Positions 34,893 to 43,166 of a stretch of 53,705 nucleotides of DNA are shown one piece after another. A model generated the notes under the pieces. The model made no database searches, was not told the origin of the DNA, and worked only from the letters and a program-made list of their open reading frames with translations. Position 1 is the first letter of the stretch, and each line of letters opens with the position of its first letter. Source of the DNA: Pseudomonadota bacterium (GTDB lineage Bacteria > Pseudomonadota > Alphaproteobacteria > Caulobacterales > Caulobacteraceae); assembly GCA_019348195.1 (NCBI GenBank), contig JAHWJX010000009.1, positions 1 to 53,705 on the forward strand, written 5' to 3'. The position numbers and the translations under genes were made by a program.

Positions 34893-37574
34893 ATGACCGA
34901 AACGCGCTGGGTGTACGGCTTCGGCGGGGGCGGCGCGGACGGCGACGCTTCCATGAAGAACCTCCTGGGCGGCAAGGGCGCCAACCTGGCGGAGATGTCC
35001 TCGCTGGGTCTGCCCGTGCCCCCCGGCTTCACCGTCAGCACCGAGGCCTGCACGCACTATTACGCCAACGGCCGCAGCTGGCCCGCCGGGCTGGAGGACC
35101 AGGTCCGCGAAGGGCTGGCCCGCGTGGAGCACGCCACCGGCAAGCGCTTCGGTGACCCCGCCAACCCGCTCCTGGTCTCCGTTCGCTCCGGCGCGCGCGC
35201 GTCCATGCCCGGGATGATGGACACCGTGCTGAACCTCGGTCTCAACGACCAGACGGTCGAGGGCCTGGCCGAGCTGTCCGGCGATCGTCGTTTCGCTTTC
35301 GACAGTTACCGCCGCTTCATACAGATGTACTCGAACGTCGTGCTCGACCTCGACCACCACCTGTTCGAGGAGGTGCTGGACGAGGCCAAGGCCGAGCTGG
35401 ACGCCCAGGTCGACACGGACCTGACCGCCGCCGACTGGGAGCGCGTGGTGGCCGGCTACAAGGCCGTGGTTCGTCGGGAGCTGTGCCGCGACTTCCCCCA
35501 GGACGCTCAGGAACAGCTGTGGGGCGCAGTCGGCGCCGTCTTCGCCAGCTGGATGAACGACCGGGCCAAGTTCTACCGCCGCATGCACGACATCCCCGAG
35601 AGCTGGGGCACGGCGGTGAACGTCCAGTCGATGGTGTTCGGCAATATGGGCGCCACCTCGGCCACGGGCGTCGCCTTTACGCGCAATCCTTCCACCGGCG
35701 AGGCGCGGCTGTATGGCGAGTTCCTGATCAACGCTCAGGGCGAGGACGTCGTGGCCGGCATCCGCACGCCCCAGGCGCTCACCCGTCAGACGCGCGAGGA
35801 GATGGGCGAGACCGCGCCTTCGATGGAGGAAGCGCTGCCGGAGGTGTTCGCCGAATTCAAGGCGGTGGTGGAGCGGCTGGAGCGCCACTACCGCGACATG
35901 CAGGACGTTGAATTCACGGTCGAAAACGGCCGCCTTTTCATGCTGCAGACGCGCTCGGGCAAGCGCACCGCCAAGGCCGCGCTCCGCACTGCGGTGGAGA
36001 TGGCCTCGGAAGGCCTGATCACCGAGCAGGAGGCGGTGGGGCGCGTGGACCCCGCCTCGCTCGACCAGCTGCTGCACCCGACCCTGGACCCGGACGCGGA
36101 GCGGATCGTGATCGCCGCCGGCCTGCCCGCCTCGCCGGGCGCCGCCAGCGGCAAGGTGGTGTTCGACGCCGACGAGGCCGAGCGCCTGGGCGGCCTGGGG
36201 GAGGCCGTCATCCTGGTGCGTCAGGAGACCAGCCCGGAGGACATCCACGGCATGCATGCGGCGCGCGGCATCATCACCGCCCGGGGCGGCATGACCAGCC
36301 ACGCCGCCGTGGTCGCCCGCGGCATGGGCCGTCCCTGCGTGAGCGGCGCGGGCGAGTTGAACATCGACAGCAAGGGCCGGACCTTCACGGCCCGCGGCCG
36401 CACGGTCCGCGCCGGGGACGTCGTCACGATCGACGGCTCCAGGGGCGAGGTTCTGCTGGGAGCCGTGGCCACGCTGGAACCCGAACTGGGCGGCGACTTC
36501 GCCCAGCTGATGCAATGGGCCGACAAGGTGCGCCGCCTGCGGGTGCGCGCCAACGCCGAGACGCCGCTGGACGCCTCAACCGCGCGGCGGTTCGGGGCGG
36601 AGGGTATCGGGCTCTGCCGCACCGAGCATATGTTCTTCGACGAAGATCGCATCGCCGCGGTTCGCGAGATGATCCTGGCCGACGACGAAGCCGGTCGCCG
36701 CGCGGCCCTGGCCAAGATCGCGCCATTCCAGAAAGGCGACTTCCTCCAGCTGTTCCGCATCATGGAGGGCCTGCCGGTCACCGTGCGTCTGCTCGACCCG
36801 CCGCTGCACGAGTTCCTGCCGCACACGGAGGCGGAGCTTCAGGCCGTGGCGGACGCCTCCGGGCTCGACGCCGCCAAGCTGACCCGCCGCGCGCGCGAGC
36901 TGCACGAGACCAACCCCATGCTGGGCTGGCGGGGCTGCCGCCTGGGAGTGGCCTTTCCCGAGATCTACGAGATGCAGGTCCGCGCCATCATGGAAGCCGC
37001 CTGCGAGCTGGCCAAGGCCGGTCGTCCCCCCATCGTCGAGATCATGCACCCCTTGGTGGCCAAGAAGGAGGAGATGAGCTTCCTGCGCGAACTCACGGAC
37101 CGCACGGCCAAAATCGTCATCACCGAACAGGGCGTCGAGGCGCCTTACCTGGTCGGCACCATGATCGAACTCCCCCGCGCCGCGCTCCGTGCGGACGAGC
37201 TCGCCCAGTCCGCCGAGTTCTTCTCCTTCGGCACCAACGACCTGACCCAGACCACCTTCGGCATCAGTCGAGACGACTCGGGCGCCTTCCTGCCCTACTA
37301 TCTCGAGAAGGGGATCTTCGAGCGCGACCCGTTCGTCTCGCTGGACCAGGAGGGCGTGGGCGACCTGATCCACATCGCCGCCGAACGCGGCCGCGCGACC
37401 CGCCCCGACCTCAAGCTCGGCATCTGCGGCGAGCACGGCGGCGACCCGGCCTCCATCGCCTTCTGCGAGCGGGTGGGCCTGGACTACGTCAGCTGCTCTC
37501 CCTACCGCGTGCCCATCGCGCGCCTGGCGGCGGCGCAAGCCGCGCTGAACGCCGACGCCCGCGAGGGCCGCTGA
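34893..37574 (+). CDS. ppdK: Pyruvate, phosphate dikinase
   Basis: Interconverts pyruvate, ATP and phosphate with PEP, AMP and diphosphate, giving gluconeogenic or glycolytic flexibility. The 893-residue protein has an N-terminal ATP-grasp domain (LLGGKGANLAEMSSLGLPVP, SVRSGARASMPGMMDTVLNL). The swivelling phosphohistidine domain has GGMTSHAAVVARGMGRP (phospho-His at residue 470). The C-terminal PEP-binding barrel has GFGEGIG-like GAEGIGLCRTEHMFF, SFGTNDLTQTTFG and CGEHGGDP (Cys845). ATG 34893 is chosen over GTG 34878 because it begins MTETRWVYGFGGG, as in homologues, and follows GAAGGGA. Gene order after glyQS is shared with other alphaproteobacteria. Confidence 0.97.
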   Translation: MTETRWVYGFGGGGADGDASMKNLLGGKGANLAEMSSLGLPVPPGFTVSTEACTHYYANGRSWPAGLEDQVREGLARVEHATGKRFGDPANPLLVSVRSGARASMPGMMDTVLNLGLNDQTVEGLAELSGDRRFAFDSYRRFIQMYSNVVLDLDHHLFEEVLDEAKAELDAQVDTDLTAADWERVVAGYKAVVRRELCRDFPQDAQEQLWGAVGAVFASWMNDRAKFYRRMHDIPESWGTAVNVQSMVFGNMGATSATGVAFTRNPSTGEARLYGEFLINAQGEDVVAGIRTPQALTRQTREEMGETAPSMEEALPEVFAEFKAVVERLERHYRDMQDVEFTVENGRLFMLQTRSGKRTAKAALRTAVEMASEGLITEQEAVGRVDPASLDQLLHPTLDPDAERIVIAAGLPASPGAASGKVVFDADEAERLGGLGEAVILVRQETSPEDIHGMHAARGIITARGGMTSHAAVVARGMGRPCVSGAGELNIDSKGRTFTARGRTVRAGDVVTIDGSRGEVLLGAVATLEPELGGDFAQLMQWADKVRRLRVRANAETPLDASTARRFGAEGIGLCRTEHMFFDEDRIAAVREMILADDEAGRRAALAKIAPFQKGDFLQLFRIMEGLPVTVRLLDPPLHEFLPHTEAELQAVADASGLDAAKLTRRARELHETNPMLGWRGCRLGVAFPEIYEMQVRAIMEAACELAKAGRPPIVEIMHPLVAKKEEMSFLRELTDRTAKIVITEQGVEAPYLVGTMIELPRAALRADELAQSAEFFSFGTNDLTQTTFGISRDDSGAFLPYYLEKGIFERDPFVSLDQEGVGDLIHIAAERGRATRPDLKLGICGEHGGDPASIAFCERVGLDYVSCSPYRVPIARLAAAQAALNADAREGR

Positions 37575-38011
37575 TGCCCGCGATCTGGCGGGAGGGCGTC
37601 TCCCCCGCAGAGCGGTTCGCCTTTGGCCGCGAGGGCACCTTGATCGGCGCGCTCGGCATGGAGTTCCTCGAGGCCGGCGACGACTGGGTGCGCGGCCGCA
37701 TGCCGGTCGACGAGCGCACCCGCCAGCCCTACGGCTTCCTCCACGGCGGCGCTTCGGTCGCGTTCGCGGAGACCATGGCGTCGTGGGGCGGCGACTGCTG
37801 CGTGCCCTACGGCAAGACCTGCATGGGAATGGAGATCAACGCCAATCACGTCCGCCCGGCGCCAGCCGGCTGGGTCTACGGCCGGGCAACTCCTGAGTCG
37901 CTGGGCCGCACATCCCAAGTCTGGACGGTGCGGATCACCAATGAAGCCGACAAGCTGGTCTGCATCTCGCGGGTCACGCTGGCCGTGGTGGACGTGAAGT
38001 CCTCAGCGTAG
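37574..38011 (+). CDS. PaaI-family hotdog-fold thioesterase
   Basis: 145 residues. The hotdog core is recognisable: RMPVDERTRQPYGFLHGGAS (active-site HGG loop), VAFAETMASWGGD, GMEINANHVRPAPAGWVYGR and WTVRITNEADKLVCISRVTL. The family hydrolyses aryl- or acyl-CoA thioesters. The start ATG overlaps the ppdK stop (TGATG), implying translational coupling to the dikinase. Substrate unknown; the PaaI/YbdB/YbgC-type subgroup cannot be separated by eye. Confidence 0.9.
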   Translation: MPAIWREGVSPAERFAFGREGTLIGALGMEFLEAGDDWVRGRMPVDERTRQPYGFLHGGASVAFAETMASWGGDCCVPYGKTCMGMEINANHVRPAPAGWVYGRATPESLGRTSQVWTVRITNEADKLVCISRVTLAVVDVKSSA

Positions 38012-38155
38012 CCCGGCCTGGACCCCGTACCAGGCGCGTGCGCCGAGCAGCAAGGCGTTGGCGGCCAGAACGCGGGCGAGGAAATCGATGTGGCGGCCGA
38101 AGGTCACAAGGGCTTTGTCGCCCCGCGTCCTTAACGTCGTCTTGACGGCGCACAC
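38003..38155 (-). CDS. Possible small protein (up to 50 aa), unrecognised
   Basis: A minus-strand reading from GTG 38155, or an internal GTG giving about 34 residues, ends at 38003, overlapping the thioesterase 3' end by 9 nt. The C-terminal stretch FGRHIDFLARVLAANALLLG followed by ARAWYGVQAGLR has strong third-position G/C and a plausible amphipathic composition. The N-terminal 15 codons look less coding-like, and no clear ribosome-binding site is visible. It lies just downstream of the KAS III gene on the same strand, so it could be its operon partner. Weak call. Confidence 0.3.
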   Translation of the reverse strand: MCAVKTTLRTRGDKALVTFGRHIDFLARVLAANALLLGARAWYGVQAGLR

Positions 38156-38217
38156 CGAGCTTTCGGGACGGGCTCGTTCGGGCTCGGTCCGGTGCGACGG
38201 AGCCGCGCCGCGCAGGC

Positions 38218-39342
38218 TCAGCGCTTGCGCACGAACACCGTGCCCGCGGAATAGCCCGCTCCGAACGAGCATAGGAGGCCGGTCTCGCCGGGCGCGAAGC
38301 CTGAATTGTGCTTGTGAAAGGCGATGATCGAACCGGCTGAGGAGGTGTTCGCATATTCGTCCAAGATGATCACGTTCTCCTCCGGCGTGGGCTCCCGCCC
38401 CAGGACGCGGCGCGCGATCAGATCGTTCATGTTGATATTGGCCTGGTGCAGCCACAGCCGCTTCAGCCGCCGCGGATCGACGCCCAGGTCCCCTGCGTGC
38501 TCCAGGATCATGGCGCTGACCATGGGGACCACCTCCTTGAACACCTTTCGACCCTGCTGCACGAACAGCCGATCGTCCTGGTGCGCGAGCCGGTCGCGCT
38601 CGGGATGGGTGCTGTTCAGGAAGCCGAAGTTGTTGCGGATGTTGTTGCTGAACACGGTCTTGAGCCGCGTCCCCAGCACGTCCCAGCCCCCCGTGGCCTG
38701 GTCGGCTCGCTCCACGATCACCGCCGTGGCGACGTCGCCGAAGATGAAGTGGCTGTCGCGGTCGCGGAAGTTCAGGTGCGCCGAGGTGATTTCCGGATTG
38801 ACCATCAGCACGGCGTCCACCGAGCCCGTGGCGATGTAGTCCACGGCCGTCTTGATGCCGAAGGTGGCCGATGAGCAGGCCACGTTCAGGTCGAAGCCGA
38901 AGCCTTCCACGCCGAGCGCTCCTTGCACCTCGACCGCCATGGCGGGGTAGGGGCGCTGCATGTTGCTGGCCGCGCAAAGAACCGCCCCGATCAGGGAGGC
39001 GGGCTTCCCCCAGGCCGCGATCGCCTCGCGGGCCGCGAGCACGGCCATCTCGGCCAGGATGGACAACTCCTCGTTTGGACGCTCCGGCAGGTCCGGCGCC
39101 ATGCGCGCCGGGTCCAGCACGCCCGCCTTGTTCACGACGTACCGCGACTTGATCCCGGAAGCCTTCTCAATGAATCCTTCGGAAGAGGGCTCCAGGGCGG
39201 CGATCTCGCCCGACGCGATGGCCCCGGCGTTTTGGGCGTTGAACCGTTCCGCGAAGGCGTTGAAGGCCGCCACCAACTCGGCGTTGGACACGCTCTCCGC
39301 CGGGGTGTGCAGGCCGGTGGCCGCGATGACGGCTTGGCGCAA
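38218..39342 (-). CDS. Beta-ketoacyl-ACP synthase III-like enzyme
   Basis: 374-residue thiolase-fold condensing enzyme (FabH group). Catalytic Cys156 is in NVACSSATFGIKTAVDY, the His is in LWLHQANINMNDLI and the Asn is in DEYANTSSAGSIIAFHK, so the full Cys-His-Asn triad is present. It is about 50 residues longer than E. coli FabH because of an N-terminal insertion (about 25-60). It resembles the second KAS III class found in many proteobacteria rather than the housekeeping FabH, which usually sits with plsX. Its role may be initiation of a specialised fatty acid or lipid. The promoter region is shared with the divergent outer-membrane barrel gene. Confidence 0.9.
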   Translation of the reverse strand: MRQAVIAATGLHTPAESVSNAELVAAFNAFAERFNAQNAGAIASGEIAALEPSSEGFIEKASGIKSRYVVNKAGVLDPARMAPDLPERPNEELSILAEMAVLAAREAIAAWGKPASLIGAVLCAASNMQRPYPAMAVEVQGALGVEGFGFDLNVACSSATFGIKTAVDYIATGSVDAVLMVNPEITSAHLNFRDRDSHFIFGDVATAVIVERADQATGGWDVLGTRLKTVFSNNIRNNFGFLNSTHPERDRLAHQDDRLFVQQGRKVFKEVVPMVSAMILEHAGDLGVDPRRLKRLWLHQANINMNDLIARRVLGREPTPEENVIILDEYANTSSAGSIIAFHKHNSGFAPGETGLLCSFGAGYSAGTVFVRKR

Positions 39343-39417
39343 GCGGACTCCTCACGATCAGCCGCAGCTTACGGGACCTGCGGGCCGTAGGCCAACGGAG
39401 ACGCCCAGTAAAAGTCA

Positions 39418-39432
39418 CTGTTGCACAAAAGC
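39418..39432. promoter_or_regulatory. Shared upstream element, copy 1 (CTGTTGCACAAAAGC)
   Basis: CTGT-TGC-ACAA forms a near-palindrome and is followed by AAGC. The 13-base core GTTGCACAAAAGC is identical in copy 2 upstream of the paralogous gene. It lies 118 nt upstream of the first barrel gene's ATG and 76 nt upstream of the divergent KAS III start. Candidate operator or activator site. Confidence 0.5.
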
Positions 39433-39550
39433 ACCGCAGAGAAAGCTTGATCCCCGCGCAGGCGCCTGCCCCTTTTTCGGCATGGGCTCCCCGCCTAGTT
39501 GGGCTGCCTCGGATCGCGTCGGCCCGGCGCGGATTACTCAAGGAAATGAG

Positions 39551-40120
39551 ATGAAAGTCCTTTTCGCCGCCGCCGCCGCCGCCGGCCTGCTTGTCGCCTC
39601 GCCGACCTTTGCTCAAGGCTTCGGCCAGGAGACTTACCTGAACGTCGGCTACACCAGTTTCGCGCTCGACCAGGTCCGCGGTCAGGACGTCAGCGACGCG
39701 GATTTCAATCTCGGCGCGGTGACCGGCCGTTTCGGCTCCAAGCTCAACACCAACTTCGGCCTGGAAGCCGAGCTCGGGGTCGGGGTGCAGGACCAGGAAG
39801 CAACCTTGCGCACGACCACCGTCACCAGCAAGCTCAACTATGAAGCTGCGGCCTTTGCGGTGGGCTATCTCCCGGTGACAACCAGCACCGAGCTGTTCGC
39901 GCGGGTGGGCGTGGGTCGGATCGAGATCGAGTCCGAAGTCACCCCTCCGACCGGCGCCGCCAGCGGCGGGGGCGCCCAGACCATCTTCGGCCTGGGGGTC
40001 GGGGTTCAGCACTTCTTCGACGGCGTGAACGGCATCCGCGGCGACTACACCCGCTACACCGGTGAGGAGAGGGGGGCCGAGGCCGACGCCCTCGGGATCT
40101 CCTACGTACGTCGGTTCTGA
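39551..40120 (+). CDS. Outer-membrane beta-barrel protein (paralogue 1)
   Basis: 189 residues. Signal peptide MKVLFAAAAAAGLLVASPTF with cleavage after FAQ, then alternating hydrophobic strands and glycine turns (TYLNVGYTSFALDQV, LGAVTGRFGSKLNTNFGLEA, LFARVGVGRIEIES, VGVQHFFDGVNGIRGDYTRY). The C-terminal strand ends in Phe (ISYVRRF), the BAM recognition signal. This is the eight-stranded OmpA/OmpW-like barrel class, with no C-terminal peptidoglycan domain. The closest visible relative is the next gene, 240 nt downstream, which shares layout, length class and C-terminus. Both have the same upstream element. Confidence 0.88.
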   Translation: MKVLFAAAAAAGLLVASPTFAQGFGQETYLNVGYTSFALDQVRGQDVSDADFNLGAVTGRFGSKLNTNFGLEAELGVGVQDQEATLRTTTVTSKLNYEAAAFAVGYLPVTTSTELFARVGVGRIEIESEVTPPTGAASGGGAQTIFGLGVGVQHFFDGVNGIRGDYTRYTGEERGAEADALGISYVRRF

Positions 40121-40223
40121 TCCGCTCAACCTGACGAGGGCAAGCTTCTCCGTGGAGCGCGCCCTCGCTTGGTTTACCGATCCTGCACGCCGCCGCTCGT
40201 CCTTAACCCGATCGAAACCACTA

Positions 40224-40238
40224 TTGTTGCACAAAAGC
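40224..40238. promoter_or_regulatory. Shared upstream element, copy 2 (TTGTTGCACAAAAGC)
   Basis: TTGT-TGC-ACAA is a perfect 4+4 inverted repeat around TGC. The 13-base core is identical to copy 1, and it sits 121 nt upstream of the second barrel gene's ATG, against 118 nt for copy 1. Conserved spacing supports a functional site or a duplicated promoter. Confidence 0.5.
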
Positions 40239-40359
40239 CTCGTTGCGGGGCGGTGGGTGTGGCGTCGGGAACGCGCTCTTTATCGGCCGCAAGCAGGGCT
40301 CCTAGCCGGGCCGTAATGAAAGCCGCGGTCACCTGGCGCGGGCGAGAGAAGGACTGAAC

Positions 40360-40977
40360 ATGAAGCTCCTGTTTGGCGCGGCCGCCGCCGTTGCTCTGCT
40401 GGCCGGCGGCTCCGCCATGGCCCAAACCGCACCGGTCCAGTACTATGGGACCATCGGTTACACCCAGGCCTCCGCGACCCTGGAGGATGACGGCACCTTC
40501 GGCCAGGATATCGACCTCGACGCGGGCGCCATCACCGGTCGCCTGGGCGCCCGTTTCGGCCAGTACGTCGGCGTGGAGGGCGAAGTGGCTTTCGGGGTGA
40601 CCGAAAGTGAAGAGAGCATCACCACCACCTTCCAACGCGTGCCTGTGACGGCCGACATCAACTACAAGATCAATGGCAAAGCCGCCGTCTACGGTGTGGG
40701 CTTCCTGCCCGTCAGCCCAAACGCGGATCTGTTTGGGCGCATCGGCGTCGGTCGACTTTCGTCGGAATTCGACGTCACGGCCCGCGCCGGCGGCTTCTCC
40801 CAGAGCGAGCAGATGGAGGGCGAGGCCAACTTCTTCGCCTTCGGCGGCGGCGGACAGTACTTCTTCGACGGGCTTAACGGCGTGCGCGGCGAGTACACCC
40901 GCTTCAACCTGGACACGGACGAGGACGAGGGCGCCGAGTTTGACAGCTTCAGCATCTCCTACGTCCGCAAGTTCTAG
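40360..40977 (+). CDS. Outer-membrane beta-barrel protein (paralogue 2)
   Basis: 205 residues. Signal peptide MKLLFGAAAAVALLAGGSAMA, then barrel strands: VQYYGTIGYTQASATLED, LDAGAITGRLGARFGQYVGV, EGEVAFGVTESEESITT, DLFGRIGVGRLSSEF and FFAFGGGGQYFFDGLNGVRG. The C-terminus is ISYVRKF, again ending in Phe. An acidic turn (DTDEDEGAEF) precedes the last strand. Tandem paralogue of the preceding gene, each apparently with its own promoter region. Followed by a strong hairpin terminator. Substrate or pore function unknown. Confidence 0.88.
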   Translation: MKLLFGAAAAVALLAGGSAMAQTAPVQYYGTIGYTQASATLEDDGTFGQDIDLDAGAITGRLGARFGQYVGVEGEVAFGVTESEESITTTFQRVPVTADINYKINGKAAVYGVGFLPVSPNADLFGRIGVGRLSSEFDVTARAGGFSQSEQMEGEANFFAFGGGGQYFFDGLNGVRGEYTRFNLDTDEDEGAEFDSFSISYVRKF

Positions 40978-41001
40978 ACCCGGCAAAGGCCAGACCTGCT
41001 G

Positions 41002-41034
41002 AACGGCGCGCCTTTCGGGGCGCGCCGTTCTCAT
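41002..41034 (+). terminator. Hairpin terminator after the second barrel gene
   Basis: AACGGCGCGCC (41002-41012) and GGCGCGCCGTT (41019-41029) are a perfect 11-bp inverted repeat with a 6-nt loop, followed by a short T-rich TTCTC. It lies 25 nt past the barrel stop and 7 nt before the end of the convergent NAD-regulator gene, so it may work in both directions. Confidence 0.75.
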
Positions 41035-41040
41035 GCGTCC

Positions 41041-42000
41041 TCAACCCTCGCGCGGGCTCGTTGGAAGCGACAACCCGCCGACGGGCTGGGCTCCCAGCAC
41101 CTCGCGTCTGAAACGAAACAGTTCGGCGGGGCGTCCCCCGGCGGCCGCGTCTAGGCGGCCCAGGCCCTCCACCAGCCCGCTGCGTTCAACCGTTCTCCGG
41201 AAATTGGGCTTGTGCAGGCGCACGCCCGCGATCGCCTCCGCCGCCCGCTGCAGCCCCAGGAGGGTGAACTCCGGCGGCATCAGTTCGAAGATCACCGGCC
41301 GGTAGCGAACCTTGCTGCGCAGCCGCCCCAGCGCGGTGGCCAGGATCCGGCGGTGGTCGGAGATCATGGGGTCGCCCAAGCCGTCGGGAGACGGTGCGGA
41401 GCCGCCTCGATCCCGGACCGCCTCGTGGACTAAACCGGCCTCGTAAAGCAGCTCATAGCGCTCCAGCACCCGCTCCTCGTTCCAGCCCACGCCGTCCAGG
41501 GCGAAAGACAGCCGGGCGCGCGACGAGCGTCCCTCGTCCCCTGCGGCCCAGCTGCGCAAGGCCGGCTCCACCACCGCGTCCAGGATCGCCGGTCGGCCGC
41601 GGCGCCAGTCCTCCCAAGGGAAGAACCGCGACCAGGGCGACCACGCGGTGTCGCTCGCACCCTGGGTCGTCGCCGGCGCCAGGGCCAGATAGCCGACGGA
41701 GACGATGCGCGCCGCCTCCGCATCCAGCCCGTGCAGGTCAGCCACGGGCGCGTCCCGGCCCTTGTCCCCGAAGGTGTAGAGCTGTTCCACATAGCCCAGG
41801 CTGAAACCCGTCTGGGCCGTCACAAAGGCGCGCAGGGCCAGTTCGAAGGTCCGATGTCCGTCGGGATCGAAGCGTCCGAACGGCAGCCCCAGGCCGTCCC
41901 GCGTCCGCACGGTCAGCACGGAGGCCTCGCCGCCGCGCAGGGCCGCCACCACGGCCGACAAGCCGATCACGACGTCGCGCGGGCGGGCGGGCGGGCTCAT
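41041..42000 (-). CDS. NrtR-type Nudix-winged-helix NAD regulator
   Basis: 319 residues. The N-terminal Nudix-like domain (VLTVRTRDGLGLPFGRFDPD, VEQLYTFGDKGRDAPVADLH, ARIVSVGYLALAP) lacks an intact GX5EX7REUXEEXGU Nudix box, as in the non-catalytic NrtR group. The C-terminal winged helix shows ELMPPEFTLLGLQRAAEAIA and LHKPNFRRTVERSGLVE, typical of NrtR repressors of NAD-cofactor genes that respond to ADP-ribose-type ligands. An insert of about 90 residues between the two is characteristic of the alphaproteobacterial "NAD regulator" form. Its ATG overlaps the HD hydrolase stop by 4 nt. Confidence 0.85.
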   Translation of the reverse strand: MSPPARPRDVVIGLSAVVAALRGGEASVLTVRTRDGLGLPFGRFDPDGHRTFELALRAFVTAQTGFSLGYVEQLYTFGDKGRDAPVADLHGLDAEAARIVSVGYLALAPATTQGASDTAWSPWSRFFPWEDWRRGRPAILDAVVEPALRSWAAGDEGRSSRARLSFALDGVGWNEERVLERYELLYEAGLVHEAVRDRGGSAPSPDGLGDPMISDHRRILATALGRLRSKVRYRPVIFELMPPEFTLLGLQRAAEAIAGVRLHKPNFRRTVERSGLVEGLGRLDAAAGGRPAELFRFRREVLGAQPVGGLSLPTSPREG

Positions 42001-42650
42001 TCGGTGTTCAAGGCGTGGGCGCCGGGCTCAAGTCCCAGGCTTTCCAGCAGGAGATGGAACCGGGTCAGATAACGAGCCTGGGCCGCTGACGGGCTCAAAG
42101 GCGCCAAACTGGCGCTCAATCCGGATGGAGCCGGCCCGAACAGCCTGAGGGCCTCGGCTGGCGCGAAGCCCGCCAACTGAACCGCCTCCAGGCCGGCGCA
42201 GGCCCGGTCGGCCGTTTTGATGAGGTCCCTGATCTCCGACGGCGTCTGGGCGGGCAGGCCGAAGCGAAGGTGGATCGCCGTCTCCAGCCTCGCCTCGAAA
42301 CGCTTGTAGTCGAACCCCAAGGCCGCTTTGAAGGGCGAGATCATATCGCCGATCACATACTCAGGCGCGTCGTGCAGCAGGGCCGCCAGCCGCCAGCGCG
42401 GCTCCAGCCCCGGACGGAGGTGAGCGGCGATCTCCTCCACCACCAGGCTGTGCTGGGCCACGGAAAAGGCGTGCTCGCCGACCGTCTGGCCGTTCCACCG
42501 CGCCACCCTGGCGAGCCCGTGGGCGATGTCCTCGATCTCCACATCGAGCGGCGAGGGATCCAGCAAATCCAGTCGCCGTCCCGACAACATCCGTTGCCAG
42601 GCGCGCGGGGGCTCGCCCTTGCCGGAGGTTCCACGCAGCCCTTTGCGCAC
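41997..42650 (-). CDS. HD-domain phosphohydrolase (YfbR-like)
   Basis: 217 residues from GTG 42650. The HD metal site reads TVGEHAFSVAQHSLVV, AALLHDAPEYVIGDMISPFK and a later Asp in IKTADRACAGLEA, as in YfbR/HDDC2-type 5'-nucleotidases. It begins with RAWQRMLSGRRLDLLDPSPL, a segment I know from alphaproteobacterial members of this family. It is translationally coupled (ATGA) to the NAD regulator downstream, hinting at a nucleotide-salvage or NAD-degradation role. The exact substrate is unproven. Confidence 0.87.
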   Translation of the reverse strand: MRKGLRGTSGKGEPPRAWQRMLSGRRLDLLDPSPLDVEIEDIAHGLARVARWNGQTVGEHAFSVAQHSLVVEEIAAHLRPGLEPRWRLAALLHDAPEYVIGDMISPFKAALGFDYKRFEARLETAIHLRFGLPAQTPSEIRDLIKTADRACAGLEAVQLAGFAPAEALRLFGPAPSGLSASLAPLSPSAAQARYLTRFHLLLESLGLEPGAHALNTE

Positions 42651-42772
42651 TCGGCCGTTTCCCTCTCAAGCTGGAAGCCGTGGCCGCCTCAATGTGCGAG
42701 GCCCGTCGCGAGTTCAACGGCGCCGGCGTCCAAGGCCGTCTTTGGGCGCGCATCATCGACGGAGAAGTTCGC

Positions 42773-43144
42773 ATGGGTCTGTCCCGCATCATCATGCGCC
42801 TGGCGCGCAATCCCGGAACGGAGTTCGCCGATGGCGACGACCACCGCGGTTATACGCTTACCGCGCCGCTGACCCCGGACGGCATGTTCGACGAGTCCGC
42901 CTGGCAGGCCGCGCGCAATCGGTGCACGGTTCGCCGCTTCGCCCCCGGTGACGACGTGGAGGAAGGCCGTCTGGCCCGCCGCGGCCAGACCTGGTTCTTC
43001 GACTATGACGACGAGGACGCCGCCGACGACGAGCCGATCCATCGCCTCGGCCAACACCGGTTCGCCGTGGGCGAATATGTGAGCGTCACCGACGAAGACG
43101 GCCGGCTGCTCACCTACAAGGTGACCGAGGTCGCCCCGCTCTAG
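42773..43144 (+). CDS. Conserved-type hypothetical protein (123 aa)
   Basis: Start ATG 42773 has GGAGAAG about 6 nt upstream and begins MGLSRIIMRLARNPGTEFAD; a longer reading from 42680 would overlap the divergent promoter region. The mature body is acidic and beta-rich: YTLTAPLTPDGMFDESAWQA, CTVRRFAPGDDVEEGRL, TWFFDYDDEDAADDEPIHRL and GEYVSVTDEDGRLLTYKVTE. No signal peptide or membrane segment. It resembles uncharacterised proteins I recall from Caulobacterales, without a named domain. Confidence 0.7.
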   Translation: MGLSRIIMRLARNPGTEFADGDDHRGYTLTAPLTPDGMFDESAWQAARNRCTVRRFAPGDDVEEGRLARRGQTWFFDYDDEDAADDEPIHRLGQHRFAVGEYVSVTDEDGRLLTYKVTEVAPL

Positions 43145-43166
43145 CGCCGCTCGCGCGGGCGCCTGC

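Noticed and set aside
34683-36515. 610-residue minus-strand reading opposite ppdK
   Set aside because: His/Gly/Ala/Arg-rich antisense shadow of a clear PPDK gene, with no start signal or domain.
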